Shown here: piece by piece, positions 1 through 9,741 of the stretch
Layout of the letters: each line of letters starts with the position of its first letter
Position numbering within the stretch: the first letter of the stretch is position 1
Origin: Sulfitobacter sp. HNIBRBA3233
Lineage (GTDB): Bacteria; Pseudomonadota; Alphaproteobacteria; Rhodobacterales; Rhodobacteraceae
Reading direction: 5' to 3'
Assembly (NCBI RefSeq): GCF_040149665.1
Contig: NZ_JBEFLP010000002.1
Location: 434,001-498,000, forward strand
DNA: 64,000 nt
The notes under the pieces: model-generated
Told to the model about the DNA's origin: nothing
Seen by the model: the letters and a program-made list of their open reading frames with translations, nothing else
The model's database searches: none
Made by a program: the position numbers and the translations under genes

Positions 1-1
1 C

Positions 2-355
2 GGTGCGATCCTCAACGTGTCTTCCACGGCGGGTCTGTCCCCGCGACCCAACCTGAACTGGTACAACGCGTCCAAGGGATGGGTGAATGTCGCAACCAAG
101 ACCATGGCAGTAGAGCTGGCGCCCAAGGGCATCCGCGTGAACGCGTTGAACCCCGTCGCGGGCGAAACACCGCTGCTGAAATCCTTCATGGGAGAGGACA
201 CGCCCGAAATGCGTGCGAAATTCCTGTCGACGATTCCGCTGGGGCGTTTTTCCACCGCCGAGGATATGGGCAACGCCGCGTCTTTCCTGTGCTCCGACGA
301 GGCGAGCATGGTGACAGGTGTGTTGATGGAGGTGGACGGGGGCCGCTGCATCTGA
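2..355 (+). CDS. SDR family oxidoreductase, C-terminal part
   Basis: The start of this gene lies upstream of the window; the open frame runs in from base 2. The visible 117 residues carry the second half of a classical short-chain dehydrogenase: an N-V-S-S-T-A-G strand with the catalytic Ser, followed by the Y-N-A-S-K (YxxxK) catalytic Tyr/Lys pair, then the I-R-V-N-A-L-N-P substrate-loop strand and a C-terminal V-D-G-G segment. The family oxidises or reduces alcohols or ketones with NAD(P)H. The substrate cannot be read from this fragment. It ends 154 bp before the mrp operon and is probably a separate transcription unit. Confidence 0.9.
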   Translation, partial: GAILNVSSTAGLSPRPNLNWYNASKGWVNVATKTMAVELAPKGIRVNALNPVAGETPLLKSFMGEDTPEMRAKFLSTIPLGRFSTAEDMGNAASFLCSDEASMVTGVLMEVDGGRCI

Positions 356-426
356 CCGTTATTGCGGCGATCTGCGCAGGGGATGTGGCATCTGGGCGCA
401 GTTAATCTATGATGCATCGACTGGAT

Positions 427-455
427 TTGACATCAACGCCTTTTTTTTCGACTAA
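427..455 (+). promoter_or_regulatory. Possible mrp operon promoter
   Basis: A perfect TTGACA (427-432) is followed after 17 nt by GACTAA (450-455), a poor -10 match, about 55 nt before the mrpA start. Between them a CGCCTT / AAGGCG inverted repeat (437-442 and 454-459) flanks a run of eight T. Only the -35 is convincing, so this is a weak inference. Confidence 0.3.
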
Positions 456-509
456 GGCGCAACGAAAATCGTCCCGGACCAACCGCGGGCATGACTGCAT
501 GGAGATCAC

Positions 510-3377
510 GTGTCCCTACTTCTGATCGTTGCCTTGCCGTTTCTGGGTGCGCTGTTGCCCGGTATCATGAATCAGGCAGGCCGTGCGGCCTGCGCAGGGG
601 TCACGTTCACCGTGTCCCTTGCGGCATTCATCGGGTTGATGACCAATCTGCCCGCCGTGATGGCGGGCGATACGGTGATGTTCCGCGCCGACTGGATCCC
701 CGCGCTCGGCATCAATTTCACGCTGATGCTCGACGCGCTCGGCTTTTTCTTCGCCACGCTGATCCTCGGGATCGGGATGCTGATCATCACCTACGGGCGC
801 TTCTACCTCGCGCGCGAGGACAACATGGGCGAATTCTTTACCTACCTTCTGTTGTTCCAGGGCGCGATGGTGGGGATCGTGATGTCCGACAACATCCTGC
901 TTTTGCTGGTGTTCTGGGAACTCACCTCGCTGTCGTCCTTCCTGCTGATCGGGTATTGGAAACATCTGCCCGAAGGGCGGCAGGGCGCGCGCATGGCGCT
1001 GACCGTGACCGGGATGGGCGGGTTGGCGATGATCGCCGGTATGCTGATCCTTGGCCAGATTGTCGGCAGCTATGACCTGAGCGTCATCCTCCAGAACCGC
1101 GAGATGATCCAGGCCGATCCCCTGTATCTGCCTGCGCTTATCCTGATCCTGCTGGGCTGCTTCACGAAATCGGCGCAGTTCCCGTTCCACTTCTGGCTGC
1201 CGCACGCCATGGCGGCCCCCACACCGGTCAGCGCCTATCTGCATTCCGCCACGATGGTGAAGGCGGGGATTTTCCTGATGGCGCGGATGTGGCCGGTCCT
1301 GTCCGGCACGCCCGAATGGTTCGTCATCGTCACCACGGCAGGTCTGATCACCATGGTGCTGGGCGCGCTGATCGCGATTTTCAAACACGACCTGAAGGCG
1401 CTTCTGGCCTTCTCGACGGTCAGCCATCTGGGCCTGATCACCATGCTGCTCGGGACGGGGACCGCCTTCGGTGCGATGGCGGCGGTGTTCCACATCATGA
1501 ACCACGCGACTTTCAAGGCGGCATTGTTCATGTCCGCCGGTATCATAGACCACGAGGCGCATACCCGCGACATCCGGCGGCTCGGCGGGTTGCGCACCCT
1601 GATGCCGATCACTTTCGTCATCGCCACGCTGGCGGCCTTGTCCATGGCGGGCATCCCGCTGCTGAACGGGTTCCTGTCCAAGGAAATGATGCTGGAGGAA
1701 GCGACCCACACAGTGCTGTTCGACACCCCGTGGCTGGTGCCTGCGCTGGCGGTGATCGGCTCGCTCTTCTCCGCGGCCTACTGTTTCCGGTTGATCGGTC
1801 ATACCTTCCTCGGACCCAAGCGCGACGATTATCCATCCAAACCGCATGACCCGCCTTTCGGCATGTGGGGGCCTCCTGCCTTGCTTGTGGTGCTGGTGGT
1901 GGTGATCGGCGTGGCGCCGTTTCTGGTCGCGCCCGCGGTCAAGGGGATCACCTATGCCGTGCTCGGCGGTGCCGCCGAGATGCCTTACGCGTCGATCAAG
2001 ATCTGGCACGGGCTTGTGCCCGCCCTTTACATGTCCATCGCGGCGGTTGTCGGGGGGCTGATCCTGCTGGCGCTGTTCAACCCGCTGCTGCGTCTATGGG
2101 ATGCCGCACCGCGCCCCGAGGCCAAGACGATCTTCGACGCGGTCATCGTCTTCTTCGTGCGCGTGGCCAAGGTGCTGACCCATCCTCTGCACAATGGCGC
2201 GTTCTCGCGCTATGCGGCGGTGATGGCGACGACAGTCGTGATCGCGGGATACTACGCATGGACCACCGGAACGCTGAGCGCGCCGACCCGCCAGTTGCAA
2301 CCCGCAGGCGGGATCGAGATCGCGGGCTGGCTGATGCTGCTGGCCGCCACGCTGGGCATGGTGTTCCTGCACCGCAACCGTCTGCTGGCGCTGGTGCTGA
2401 TCGGCATCGTCGGTCTCATGGTATCGATCGGGTTCGTGTTCTTCTCGGCGCCGGATCTTGCTATGACGCAGATCACGGTCGAGGTCGTGACAACGATCCT
2501 GCTGCTGCTCGCGCTGAATTTCCTGCCCAACGAGACGCCGGTGGAAAGCAGCCTGTTGCGGCGTGTTCGTGACGTGGGTGTGGGTGTGGTCGGCGGTCTC
2601 GCCGCCTTCGCGATGAGCTATCATTTCCTGCTGCGCGACACCGTCGCCCCGTCGATTTCGGAATTCCACCTTGCCAACAGCTACAAGGGCGGTGGCGGCA
2701 CCAATGTGGTCAACGTGATCCTCGTCGATTTCCGTGGCTTCGATACTTTCGGAGAGATCATCGTGCTGGGCATCGCCGCCGTGCTGATCTACGCGCTGAC
2801 AGAGGCGCTGTTGAACGGGCCGGTGCGTGCCAAGCTGCTGAACCGCAAACCGGACAAGCCGCTTGCGGGCGACATGCACCCCACCATGATGGTGGTGCTG
2901 ACGCGCGTCCTGATGCCGGTCATCATGATGGTGGCCTTCTATATCTTCCTGCGCGGCCACAACGAACCCGGTGGCGGGTTCATCGCGGGCCTCGTCGCGT
3001 CGATCGGTCTGGTGATGCAGTACATGGCCTCGGGCTATAACTGGGCGACCGCGCGACAGCGCTATCCGCACCACGGTGTGATCGGCGCGGGCGTTCTGGT
3101 CGCGGGGCTGACCGGGATCGGGTCGTGGTTCGTGGGCAAGCCGTTCCTGACCTCCGACTTTACCTATGTGCGCATTCCGCCTTTCGAGAAATTCGAGCTG
3201 GCAACGGCAGCGCTTTTCGATCTTGGCGTGTTCCTTGCCGTGGTAGGTGCGGTGATGCTTTCGCTCGACGGGTTCTCGCGTCTGGCACGGCGCGCGCACG
3301 TCAAAGAGAGCGAGCACGCGATGGACATCAACCCGCAGCGGTCCCAAACGGGTTCACCCGAAGGTCAGGGAGCCTGA
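510..3377 (+). CDS. mrpA: Na+/H+ antiporter subunit A fused to subunit B
   Basis: Largest subunit of the Mrp (Mnh/Pha) multi-subunit cation/proton antiporter in the inner membrane. The 955-residue protein begins with a NuoL/ND5-like antiporter domain (about residues 1-500) with the F-H-F-W-L-P motif near residue 223 and a conserved membrane Lys at 251. The MrpA C-terminal helices follow, and from about residue 789 (M-H-P-T-M-M) to 930 there is an MrpB domain with its H-N-E-P-G-G-G-F motif. Such A/B fusions are known from alphaproteobacterial pha operons, so the missing separate mrpB gene is explained. The GTG start is chosen because a GGAG box (501-504) lies 5 nt upstream. It is the first gene of the operon and ends 1 nt before mrpC. 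Confidence 0.96.
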   Translation: MSLLLIVALPFLGALLPGIMNQAGRAACAGVTFTVSLAAFIGLMTNLPAVMAGDTVMFRADWIPALGINFTLMLDALGFFFATLILGIGMLIITYGRFYLAREDNMGEFFTYLLLFQGAMVGIVMSDNILLLLVFWELTSLSSFLLIGYWKHLPEGRQGARMALTVTGMGGLAMIAGMLILGQIVGSYDLSVILQNREMIQADPLYLPALILILLGCFTKSAQFPFHFWLPHAMAAPTPVSAYLHSATMVKAGIFLMARMWPVLSGTPEWFVIVTTAGLITMVLGALIAIFKHDLKALLAFSTVSHLGLITMLLGTGTAFGAMAAVFHIMNHATFKAALFMSAGIIDHEAHTRDIRRLGGLRTLMPITFVIATLAALSMAGIPLLNGFLSKEMMLEEATHTVLFDTPWLVPALAVIGSLFSAAYCFRLIGHTFLGPKRDDYPSKPHDPPFGMWGPPALLVVLVVVIGVAPFLVAPAVKGITYAVLGGAAEMPYASIKIWHGLVPALYMSIAAVVGGLILLALFNPLLRLWDAAPRPEAKTIFDAVIVFFVRVAKVLTHPLHNGAFSRYAAVMATTVVIAGYYAWTTGTLSAPTRQLQPAGGIEIAGWLMLLAATLGMVFLHRNRLLALVLIGIVGLMVSIGFVFFSAPDLAMTQITVEVVTTILLLLALNFLPNETPVESSLLRRVRDVGVGVVGGLAAFAMSYHFLLRDTVAPSISEFHLANSYKGGGGTNVVNVILVDFRGFDTFGEIIVLGIAAVLIYALTEALLNGPVRAKLLNRKPDKPLAGDMHPTMMVVLTRVLMPVIMMVAFYIFLRGHNEPGGGFIAGLVASIGLVMQYMASGYNWATARQRYPHHGVIGAGVLVAGLTGIGSWFVGKPFLTSDFTYVRIPPFEKFELATAALFDLGVFLAVVGAVMLSLDGFSRLARRAHVKESEHAMDINPQRSQTGSPEGQGA

Positions 3378-3378
3378 T

Positions 3379-3744
3379 ATGGAATTTCTCGTCGCCTCTG
3401 CCATTGGCATTCTGACGGCTGCCGGTCTCTATCTGGTGATGCGCCTGCGCACCTTCCCGGTGATCCTCGGTGTATCGCTGCTGACCTATGCCGTGAACGT
3501 CTTTTTGTTTGCCTCGGGGCGCCTGACCATTGGCGCGCCACCGATCCTGACGGATGCGCAAACCTACACCGATCCCTTGCCGCAAGCGCTGGTGCTGACC
3601 GCGATCGTGATCTCCTTCGGGATGACGGCGGTGATCGTGATGATCGCGCTGGGGGCCTACCTCGGCTCCAGCGACGATCACGTGGATGACCTGCCGGCGA
3701 AAGAAGCGCGCGACAAGCGCAAGGCAGAGGAGGACGCGGCATGA
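3379..3744 (+). CDS. mrpC: Na+/H+ antiporter subunit C
   Basis: A 121-residue NuoK-like membrane protein with three predicted helices (about residues 3-22, 28-50 and 72-95) and a charged, acidic and lysine-rich cytoplasmic tail. MrpC is required for assembly of the Mrp complex. The internal L-T-D-A-Q-T-Y-T-D-P-L-P-Q-A-L-V-L-T motif is typical of the NuoK/MrpC family. It starts directly after mrpA, and its stop overlaps the mrpD ATG by 4 nt, which points to translational coupling. Confidence 0.95.
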   Translation: MEFLVASAIGILTAAGLYLVMRLRTFPVILGVSLLTYAVNVFLFASGRLTIGAPPILTDAQTYTDPLPQALVLTAIVISFGMTAVIVMIALGAYLGSSDDHVDDLPAKEARDKRKAEEDAA

Positions 3745-5345
3745 CCCACTGGTTGATCGCCCCCGTGGTGATGCCGGCACTGCTGGCCCCGTTCATCATT
3801 CTCGCCGCGCGGTATCACATCGGCATCCAGCGCACCGTATCCGTCGCGGGCGTGGTCGCGATGATCGCGGTGGCACTGGGCCTTTTCGTGCAGACGGCGG
3901 ATGGCGATATCCTGCTGTACCAGCTCGGCGACTGGGCCGCGCCCTTCGGGATCGTTCTGGTCGGCGACAGCCTGTCGACCATGATGGTCCTTCTGATGGC
4001 GGTGCTGGCGTTGTTCGTCCTGCTCTACGCGATCGGGTCACGCTGGGACCAGCGCGGGCGGCATTTCCACGCGCTGTTCCAGTTCCAGCTGATGGGCATC
4101 GCGGGCGCCTTTCTGACCGGTGACCTGTTCAACCTCTTCGTCTTTTTCGAAGTGCTGCTGATCGCCTCCTACGGTCTGATGATCCACGGCGGCGGCAACA
4201 AGCGGCTTCGGGCGGGGGTGCAATACGTTCTGTTCAATCTGCTCGGATCCACGCTGTTTCTCTTCGCGCTTGGCGCGCTCTATGCCGAGACGGGAACGCT
4301 CAACATGGCGGATCTGGCTGAGCGCGCCGCGCTGATCGGCGCAGAGGAAACAGTCGGGATCCGCATCGCGGCTGTGTTGCTGATCCTCGTTTTCGCGATC
4401 AAGGCGGCCATCGTGCCGCTGCACTTCTGGCTTCCCTCCAGTTATTCCGAGGCACCCGGGCCCGTGGCCGCGCTGTTCGCGATCATGACAAAGGTGGGTG
4501 CCTACGCGATCATCCGCACCTATACGCTGGTGTTTCCCGTCGATCTCGAGGTGACCTCGGGTCTGCACGGCACATGGCTCTTGCCCTTTGCCCTTCTGAC
4601 CATGGCGGTCGGGGCCATCGGCGTGCTGGCAGCGCGCAAGCTTGACCGGTTGGTGGCGTTTTCGGTTATCGGCTCCATGGGGATGGTCATGGTCGCTGTC
4701 GGTCTCTTCACGGAACGCAGCATCGCAACCGCGCTATACTATATCGTCCATTCGACCCTGACCGCGGCGGCGCTGTTCCTGATCGTCGATCTGGTGCGTC
4801 AGAACCGCAAATCCCTGCGCCTCAAGCTGGAGGCCCCCGTTGCCGGCGCACCGTTGATTTCGGCAATGTTCATGGTCGCGGCCATCGCGATGGCCGGTTT
4901 GCCGCCGCTTTCGGGGTTTCTGGGCAAGCTGATGGTGCTGAGCGCCGGATACGGCGAGGGGCCCGATGTCTGGATCTGGGCGGTCGTTCTGGTCGCGAGC
5001 CTGCTGACGGTCGTGGGGTTTGCCCGCGCGGGCTCTGTCGTGTTCTGGAAGGCCAAGGCAGGCGCCGCACCCGTGCCCGCCGAGGACGCGGCGATTCCGT
5101 CCGGGCTTGCCTTCGTGGCGGTCGGCGGTCTGCTGGCGGCGATCATCCTGCACACGGTCTTTGCGGGGTGGATCTTCACCTACACCAGCGCCACCGCGGC
5201 ACGGCTCTTTGCCCCAGCGCCCTATATCGAAACGGTTCTGGGCACCGCCGGCAAACTGAGCGATGCAGGCAAGGCAACCGGGCAGGGCTACGGTGGCGAT
5301 GCGGCGGCACCGGCGGACCAGACCGAGAAGAAGGGAGACCACTGA
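3741..5345 (+). CDS. mrpD: Na+/H+ antiporter subunit D
   Basis: A 534-residue second antiporter-type subunit related to NuoM/NuoN of complex I, with about 14 predicted transmembrane segments. The proton-antiporter signature is visible: H-F-W-L-P-S-S starting at residue 228 and the conserved membrane Lys in M-T-K-V-G-A at 251. It works with MrpA in sodium/proton exchange across the inner membrane, relevant to salt and pH tolerance. The C-terminus is an alanine-, glycine- and lysine-rich soluble tail. The gene overlaps mrpC by 4 nt and ends 1 nt before mrpE. Confidence 0.95.
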   Translation: MTHWLIAPVVMPALLAPFIILAARYHIGIQRTVSVAGVVAMIAVALGLFVQTADGDILLYQLGDWAAPFGIVLVGDSLSTMMVLLMAVLALFVLLYAIGSRWDQRGRHFHALFQFQLMGIAGAFLTGDLFNLFVFFEVLLIASYGLMIHGGGNKRLRAGVQYVLFNLLGSTLFLFALGALYAETGTLNMADLAERAALIGAEETVGIRIAAVLLILVFAIKAAIVPLHFWLPSSYSEAPGPVAALFAIMTKVGAYAIIRTYTLVFPVDLEVTSGLHGTWLLPFALLTMAVGAIGVLAARKLDRLVAFSVIGSMGMVMVAVGLFTERSIATALYYIVHSTLTAAALFLIVDLVRQNRKSLRLKLEAPVAGAPLISAMFMVAAIAMAGLPPLSGFLGKLMVLSAGYGEGPDVWIWAVVLVASLLTVVGFARAGSVVFWKAKAGAAPVPAEDAAIPSGLAFVAVGGLLAAIILHTVFAGWIFTYTSATAARLFAPAPYIETVLGTAGKLSDAGKATGQGYGGDAAAPADQTEKKGDH

Positions 5346-5346
5346 G

Positions 5347-5847
5347 ATGTTCAGGCTCTTTCACTGGCTCTTTCCGCACCCGCTGCTGACGCTTCTTCTC
5401 GCGATTGTCTGGGTGTTGCTGCAAAACAGCCTGTCGGCGGGGATGATGGTCTTTGGCCTGATCCTCGGAACGATCATTCCGCGCCTGACCGCCGCGTTCT
5501 GGCCCGAACGCCCGCGCGGCATAAGCACCTTCGCCTTTCTGCGCTACGGGTTCGTCGTGCTTTGGGATATCCTCGTTGCCAACGTGCAGGTCGCGTGGAT
5601 CGTTCTGACCGTGCCGAACGCACGTCTGACGCCCGCGTGGATCATCGTGCCGCTGGAGCTGCGCCAGCCAGAGGCGATCACCATCCTTGCCGGGACGATC
5701 ACGCTGACACCCGGTACGGTTTCCGCCGATCTGTCGGAAAGCGGTCACTATCTGCTGGTCCATGTTCTGCACACCGACGATCCCGACGCGGAGCGTGACA
5801 AGATCAAATCCCGCTACGAGGCGCGGCTGAAGGAGATTTTCCAATGA
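5347..5847 (+). CDS. mrpE: Na+/H+ antiporter subunit E
   Basis: A 166-residue MrpE subunit: two N-terminal membrane helices (about residues 10-50), an R-P-R-G-I linker, a further hydrophobic segment, and a soluble C-terminal domain with the T-L-T-P-G-T-V-S motif common in MrpE. The frame is open further upstream, but the ATG at 5347, one base after the mrpD stop and preceded by the AAGAAGGGAG purine run, gives the usual MrpE length. The stop overlaps mrpF by 4 nt. Confidence 0.93.
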   Translation: MFRLFHWLFPHPLLTLLLAIVWVLLQNSLSAGMMVFGLILGTIIPRLTAAFWPERPRGISTFAFLRYGFVVLWDILVANVQVAWIVLTVPNARLTPAWIIVPLELRQPEAITILAGTITLTPGTVSADLSESGHYLLVHVLHTDDPDAERDKIKSRYEARLKEIFQ

Positions 5848-6131
5848 ACCTTGCGCTGGATGTCATGAACTACGCGGTCATGGGCGCGTTTATCGTCGTG
5901 GGCCTCAGCCAGATCATGGCGATGATCCGTGTCGTGATCGGACCGGATGTGGGGGACCGTATTCTCGCGCTGGACACGATGGTGGTGAACGCCATCGGCC
6001 TGATCGTTCTGCTGGGATTGTCGCAGGGGACGCGTATCTATTTCGAGGCGTCTTTGATCATCGCGATGCTTGGCTTCGTCTCGACAGTCGCCTACGCGCG
6101 CTTCGTGCTCAGGGGGGATATCATCGAATGA
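5844..6131 (+). CDS. mrpF: Na+/H+ antiporter subunit F
   Basis: A 95-residue membrane protein with three predicted helices and the conserved R-V-V-I-G-P-D-V-G-D-R segment between helices 1 and 2, characteristic of MrpF. It is a small structural subunit of the Mrp complex. It is coupled by 4-nt overlaps to mrpE before it and mrpG after it. Confidence 0.94.
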   Translation: MNLALDVMNYAVMGAFIVVGLSQIMAMIRVVIGPDVGDRILALDTMVVNAIGLIVLLGLSQGTRIYFEASLIIAMLGFVSTVAYARFVLRGDIIE

Positions 6132-6526
6132 ACTGGGAGTTGATCGGAATCTGGGCGGTAACCTTCTGGCTGGTTATCGGGGCCATCTTTACCTTGGTGG
6201 GCGCGATTGGCCTGTTGAAATTCAACGATGGCATGACGCGCCTTCACGCCCCGACAAAGGTGGGCACCGTCGGCATCGGATCCTTGCTGCTTGCGTCGAT
6301 CATCCACAGTTTCGTCTTTGGCGACGGGGCGGTGCACGAAGTGCTCATCATGGCGTTTCTCTTCGTGACCGCGCCGATTTCGGCCAATTTCATCGCAAAA
6401 GTGAACATGCACCGGCGCAATTGCGACGGCCCGCCGGACCTGCCCGAAGGAGAGCTTTGGGCGACCTACGATGTGCCCGAAGGCGATGAAGCCACCGAAG
6501 TGCCAGCCCAGCCGGACACGCGCTGA
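6128..6526 (+). CDS. mrpG: Na+/H+ antiporter subunit G
   Basis: A 132-residue MrpG subunit with three predicted helices and the family motif [20 protein letters not shown] near residues 25-45. It closes the mrp operon. The C-terminal 35 residues are a polar acidic tail, somewhat longer than in compact MrpG proteins. Together with mrpA(B)CDEF, this makes the set of subunits complete. Confidence 0.94.
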   Translation: MNWELIGIWAVTFWLVIGAIFTLVGAIGLLKFNDGMTRLHAPTKVGTVGIGSLLLASIIHSFVFGDGAVHEVLIMAFLFVTAPISANFIAKVNMHRRNCDGPPDLPEGELWATYDVPEGDEATEVPAQPDTR

Positions 6527-6535
6527 TCCTCCGGG

Positions 6536-6561
6536 GGGGCTGCGTCCCTTTGGCAGCGCCC
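6536..6561 (+). terminator. Weak stem-loop after mrpG
   Basis: GCTGC (6539-6543) and GCAGC (6553-6557) can pair around a 9-nt loop, extended by GGG/CCC across a bulge. There is no U tract. It could attenuate mrp transcription before the formaldehyde dehydrogenase gene. A TTGACA at 6568-6573 just after it could be the -35 of that gene, but no good -10 follows. Confidence 0.3.
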
Positions 6562-6626
6562 GGCTGCTTGACATTGGCGGAGGGTTTGGGTCCTTCTGCG
6601 ACGGAAACGCAACAGGAGAATTTCTC

Positions 6627-7742
<1,116 letters not shown>

Positions 7743-7754
7743 TCCCCGCGAGGA

Positions 7755-7799
7755 AAGCCGGAACGGCTTGAGGAGCGCGCCCTTGCGAAGAGGGCGCGC
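7755..7799. terminator. Bidirectional hairpins between convergent genes
   Basis: Two stem-loops lie between the convergent ends of the class III ADH and TetR genes: AAGCCG-GAA-CGGCTT (7755-7769) and the stronger 9-bp GCGCGCCCT / AGGGCGCGC (7775-7783 and 7791-7799). There is no long T run, so termination is inferred from position and symmetry. Confidence 0.5.
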
Positions 7800-7819
7800 C
7801 GCCGCCCGATGAGCCGTCG

Positions 7820-8368
7820 TCAGCGTGCCGCAGGCCGCCAGGCCAGCGCGCAGGACAGCAGATGCCGCAACTGCGCCTCGTACTCAGGGGTGTCATGGGG
7901 CGGTATGCCGGGCAGGTGCAGCGATTTCTCGGCAACGCTCATCCCCAGCACGGCGGACATGAACAGCGCCGCGCGCCGCGCGTCCCCGCCCAGTGTTGCC
8001 GTCAACTTGTCCTGCATTCCCGCGATCTGCGCGGCGCGCACGCGGTCTCCGACTTCGGGATCATGCGCATTCATCAGCATCAGTTGCAGCATCGACGGCA
8101 TCTCGCCGCCGCGCGGCGCACTGACAAACATATGCACGACCATCTCCAGCAGTTCGCTCTCGTCGGCGACCTCCGGCACGTCGAACGCACCGTCGAGCGT
8201 GGCCTCGAACAATCCCTGCTTGCTGCCGAAATACCGCGAGACGAGGGCCACATCCACACCGGCGGCGGTGGTGATCTGGCGCAGCGACACGGCGGAATAA
8301 CCGCGCGCCCACAGAAGGCGGCGCGCCTCGGTCAGCAGTTTGTCGCGGGTGGTCAGCGGTTTGGTCAT
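7820..8368 (-). CDS. TetR/AcrR family transcriptional regulator
   Basis: A 182-residue one-component regulator. The N-terminal 55 residues form the TetR helix-turn-helix: T-R-D-K-L-L-T-E-A-R-R-L-L at the start, then S-L-R-Q-I-T-T-A-A-G-V and the V-S-R-Y-F-G-S-K recognition end. The rest is a helical ligand domain. It is divergent from the SDR/molybdenum hydroxylase genes, with 112 bp between the two starts. Two similar imperfect palindromes in that gap make it the likely repressor of both directions. The ligand is unknown. Confidence 0.92.
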   Translation of the reverse strand: MTKPLTTRDKLLTEARRLLWARGYSAVSLRQITTAAGVDVALVSRYFGSKQGLFEATLDGAFDVPEVADESELLEMVVHMFVSAPRGGEMPSMLQLMLMNAHDPEVGDRVRAAQIAGMQDKLTATLGGDARRAALFMSAVLGMSVAEKSLHLPGIPPHDTPEYEAQLRHLLSCALAWRPAAR

Positions 8369-8397
8369 AGGCTCTTATGACCCGCAGGCGAAAAAGA

Positions 8398-8415
8398 TGT
8401 CAACAATCGTTGACA
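8398..8415. promoter_or_regulatory. TetR operator 1, overlapping a -35
   Basis: TGTCAACAA / TCGTTGACA: two 9-bp half-sites that match at 8 of 9 positions. The right half contains TTGACA (8410-8415), which reads as a perfect -35 for the rightward SDR gene, followed after 18 nt by TATTTC (8434-8439) as a weak -10. Repressor binding here would block that promoter. Confidence 0.6.
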
Positions 8416-8441
8416 CTGCGGGCGCCGGGGGCGTATTTCTG

Positions 8442-8459
8442 GGTCAACACTTGTTGATC
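8442..8459. promoter_or_regulatory. TetR operator 2
   Basis: GGTCAACAC / TTGTTGATC repeats the GTCAAC-GTTGA core of operator 1, with half-sites agreeing at 7 of 9 positions. It is centred 44 bp (about four helical turns) from operator 1 and sits near the expected transcription start of the rightward gene at 8481. Confidence 0.5.
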
Positions 8460-8480
8460 TCACCAAGAGGGGAAGTCTCA

Positions 8481-9257
8481 ATGCCCAATACCGCACTTAT
8501 CACCGGCGCCTCGTCGGGCATCGGGACGGAATTCGCCCGCTACCACGCAAGGCGGGGGGGCGATGTCATCCTGACCGCGCGCAGCGCGGACAAGCTTGAC
8601 GCGCTGGCGCAGGAGCTGCGCGACGCCCACGGGATCGCCACCCATGTCTTCGCCCTCGACCTCGGCGCCGAAGGCGGTGCCGACGATCTGGTCGCGCGGA
8701 TCGAGGCCGCGGGTCTCGAAGTCGACATTCTGATCAACAACGCAGGCTTTGGCGGGCAGGGCCGCCACATCGACCGTGATCTCGATGAGGAGCGGGCGAT
8801 GATCGATCTCAACGTCAAGGCTCTGGTCACGCTGACCCACCATTTCGGCCAGCGGATGGCGCAGCGCGGGGGCGGGAAAATCCTCAACGTGGGCTCGACC
8901 GCGGGCTTCATGCCGGGCCCGTTGCAGGCCGTGTATTTCGCGACGAAAGCATTCGTTCAAAGCTATTCGCAAGCGGTCGATCAGGAATTGCGCGCAAAGG
9001 GCGTCACCGTCACGGTCCTTGCGCCCGGCTATGTCGAGACAGGCTTTGCCGACCGCGCCGACCTGCACGGCACCGGGCTGGTCAAGGGCGGCGGCGCAAC
9101 GCCGAAATCGGTGGCCAAGCACGGCTACGACGCCATGCGCCGCGGCACACTGGTGAGCGTGAACGAAACCCTTCTCGGGATCGTGGTGAACTGGATCATT
9201 CCTCTTGTCCCGCGCAGACAGGTGCTGAAAATGGTCCACAAGATGCAGAAGAAATGA
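8481..9257 (+). CDS. SDR family oxidoreductase
   Basis: A 258-residue short-chain dehydrogenase of the DltE/YqjQ-like group. The T-G-A-S-S-G-I-G cofactor loop is at residues 8-15, N-N-A-G follows in the middle, and the catalytic Ser139, Tyr152 and Lys156 (Y-F-A-T-K) are all there. The C-terminal 30 residues end in a hydrophobic stretch and a basic K-M-V-H-K-M-Q-K-K tail, suggesting membrane association. The start at 8481 has GAGGGGAAG upstream. An earlier start would put the operators inside the coding region. It is the first gene of the divergent unit, with the 2Fe-2S gene 22 nt downstream. It may process the same substrate as the molybdenum hydroxylase. Confidence 0.93.
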   Translation: MPNTALITGASSGIGTEFARYHARRGGDVILTARSADKLDALAQELRDAHGIATHVFALDLGAEGGADDLVARIEAAGLEVDILINNAGFGGQGRHIDRDLDEERAMIDLNVKALVTLTHHFGQRMAQRGGGKILNVGSTAGFMPGPLQAVYFATKAFVQSYSQAVDQELRAKGVTVTVLAPGYVETGFADRADLHGTGLVKGGGATPKSVAKHGYDAMRRGTLVSVNETLLGIVVNWIIPLVPRRQVLKMVHKMQKK

Positions 9258-9279
9258 ACTTCGACCGGAAGGGTGCGAA

Positions 9280-9738
9280 ATGAAATTCACTGTCAACGGA
9301 ACCGACCACGACATCGACGTCGAAGACGATATGCCCCTTCTGTGGGTCCTGCGCGACGGGCTGGGGATCACCGGTGTCAAATACGGCTGCGGGATCGCGC
9401 AGTGCGGTGCCTGCACGGTCCATATCGACGGGATCGCGGTGCGCTCGTGCCAGCTGGCCGCCGCGGATGTCGACGGCGAGATCACCACCATCGAGGGTCT
9501 GGGCACCCCCGATGCGCTGCACGCGGTGCAGGAGGCGTGGATCGAACATCAGGTCGCGCAATGCGGCTATTGCCAGTCGGGCCAGATCATGCAGGCGGCG
9601 TCCTTTCTGGACCTCAACGCCGATCCCACCGATGATCAGATCGACGCCGCGATGAGCGGCAATCTCTGCCGGTGCGGCACCTATCCGCGCATCCGCGCCG
9701 CGATCAGGACCGCCGCAACCAAATTGCAGGAGGCCTGA
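9280..9738 (+). CDS. 2Fe-2S subunit of xanthine oxidase-family hydroxylase
   Basis: A 152-residue small subunit of the isoquinoline 1-oxidoreductase / aldehyde oxidase type. It carries a plant-ferredoxin-like N-terminal [2Fe-2S] domain with C37, C42, C45 and C57. A second helical [2Fe-2S] domain has C95, C98, C130 and C132 (C-G-Y-C and C-R-C-G). It passes electrons from the molybdenum subunit encoded 3 nt downstream. No FAD subunit is present, as in IorAB-type enzymes, so electrons probably go to the cytochrome c encoded after the large subunit. Confidence 0.93.
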   Translation: MKFTVNGTDHDIDVEDDMPLLWVLRDGLGITGVKYGCGIAQCGACTVHIDGIAVRSCQLAAADVDGEITTIEGLGTPDALHAVQEAWIEHQVAQCGYCQSGQIMQAASFLDLNADPTDDQIDAAMSGNLCRCGTYPRIRAAIRTAATKLQEA

Positions 9739-9741
9739 GCC

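Noticed and set aside
516-2009. Long open frame on the minus strand inside mrpA
   Set aside because: It is antisense to a clear MrpA sequence, has a biased His/Arg/Gln/Asp composition and no family features; a typical shadow in GC-rich DNA.
510-6526. Missing mrpB gene taken as operon damage
   Set aside because: An MrpB domain with its H-N-E-P-G-G-G-F motif is fused to the C-terminus of MrpA.
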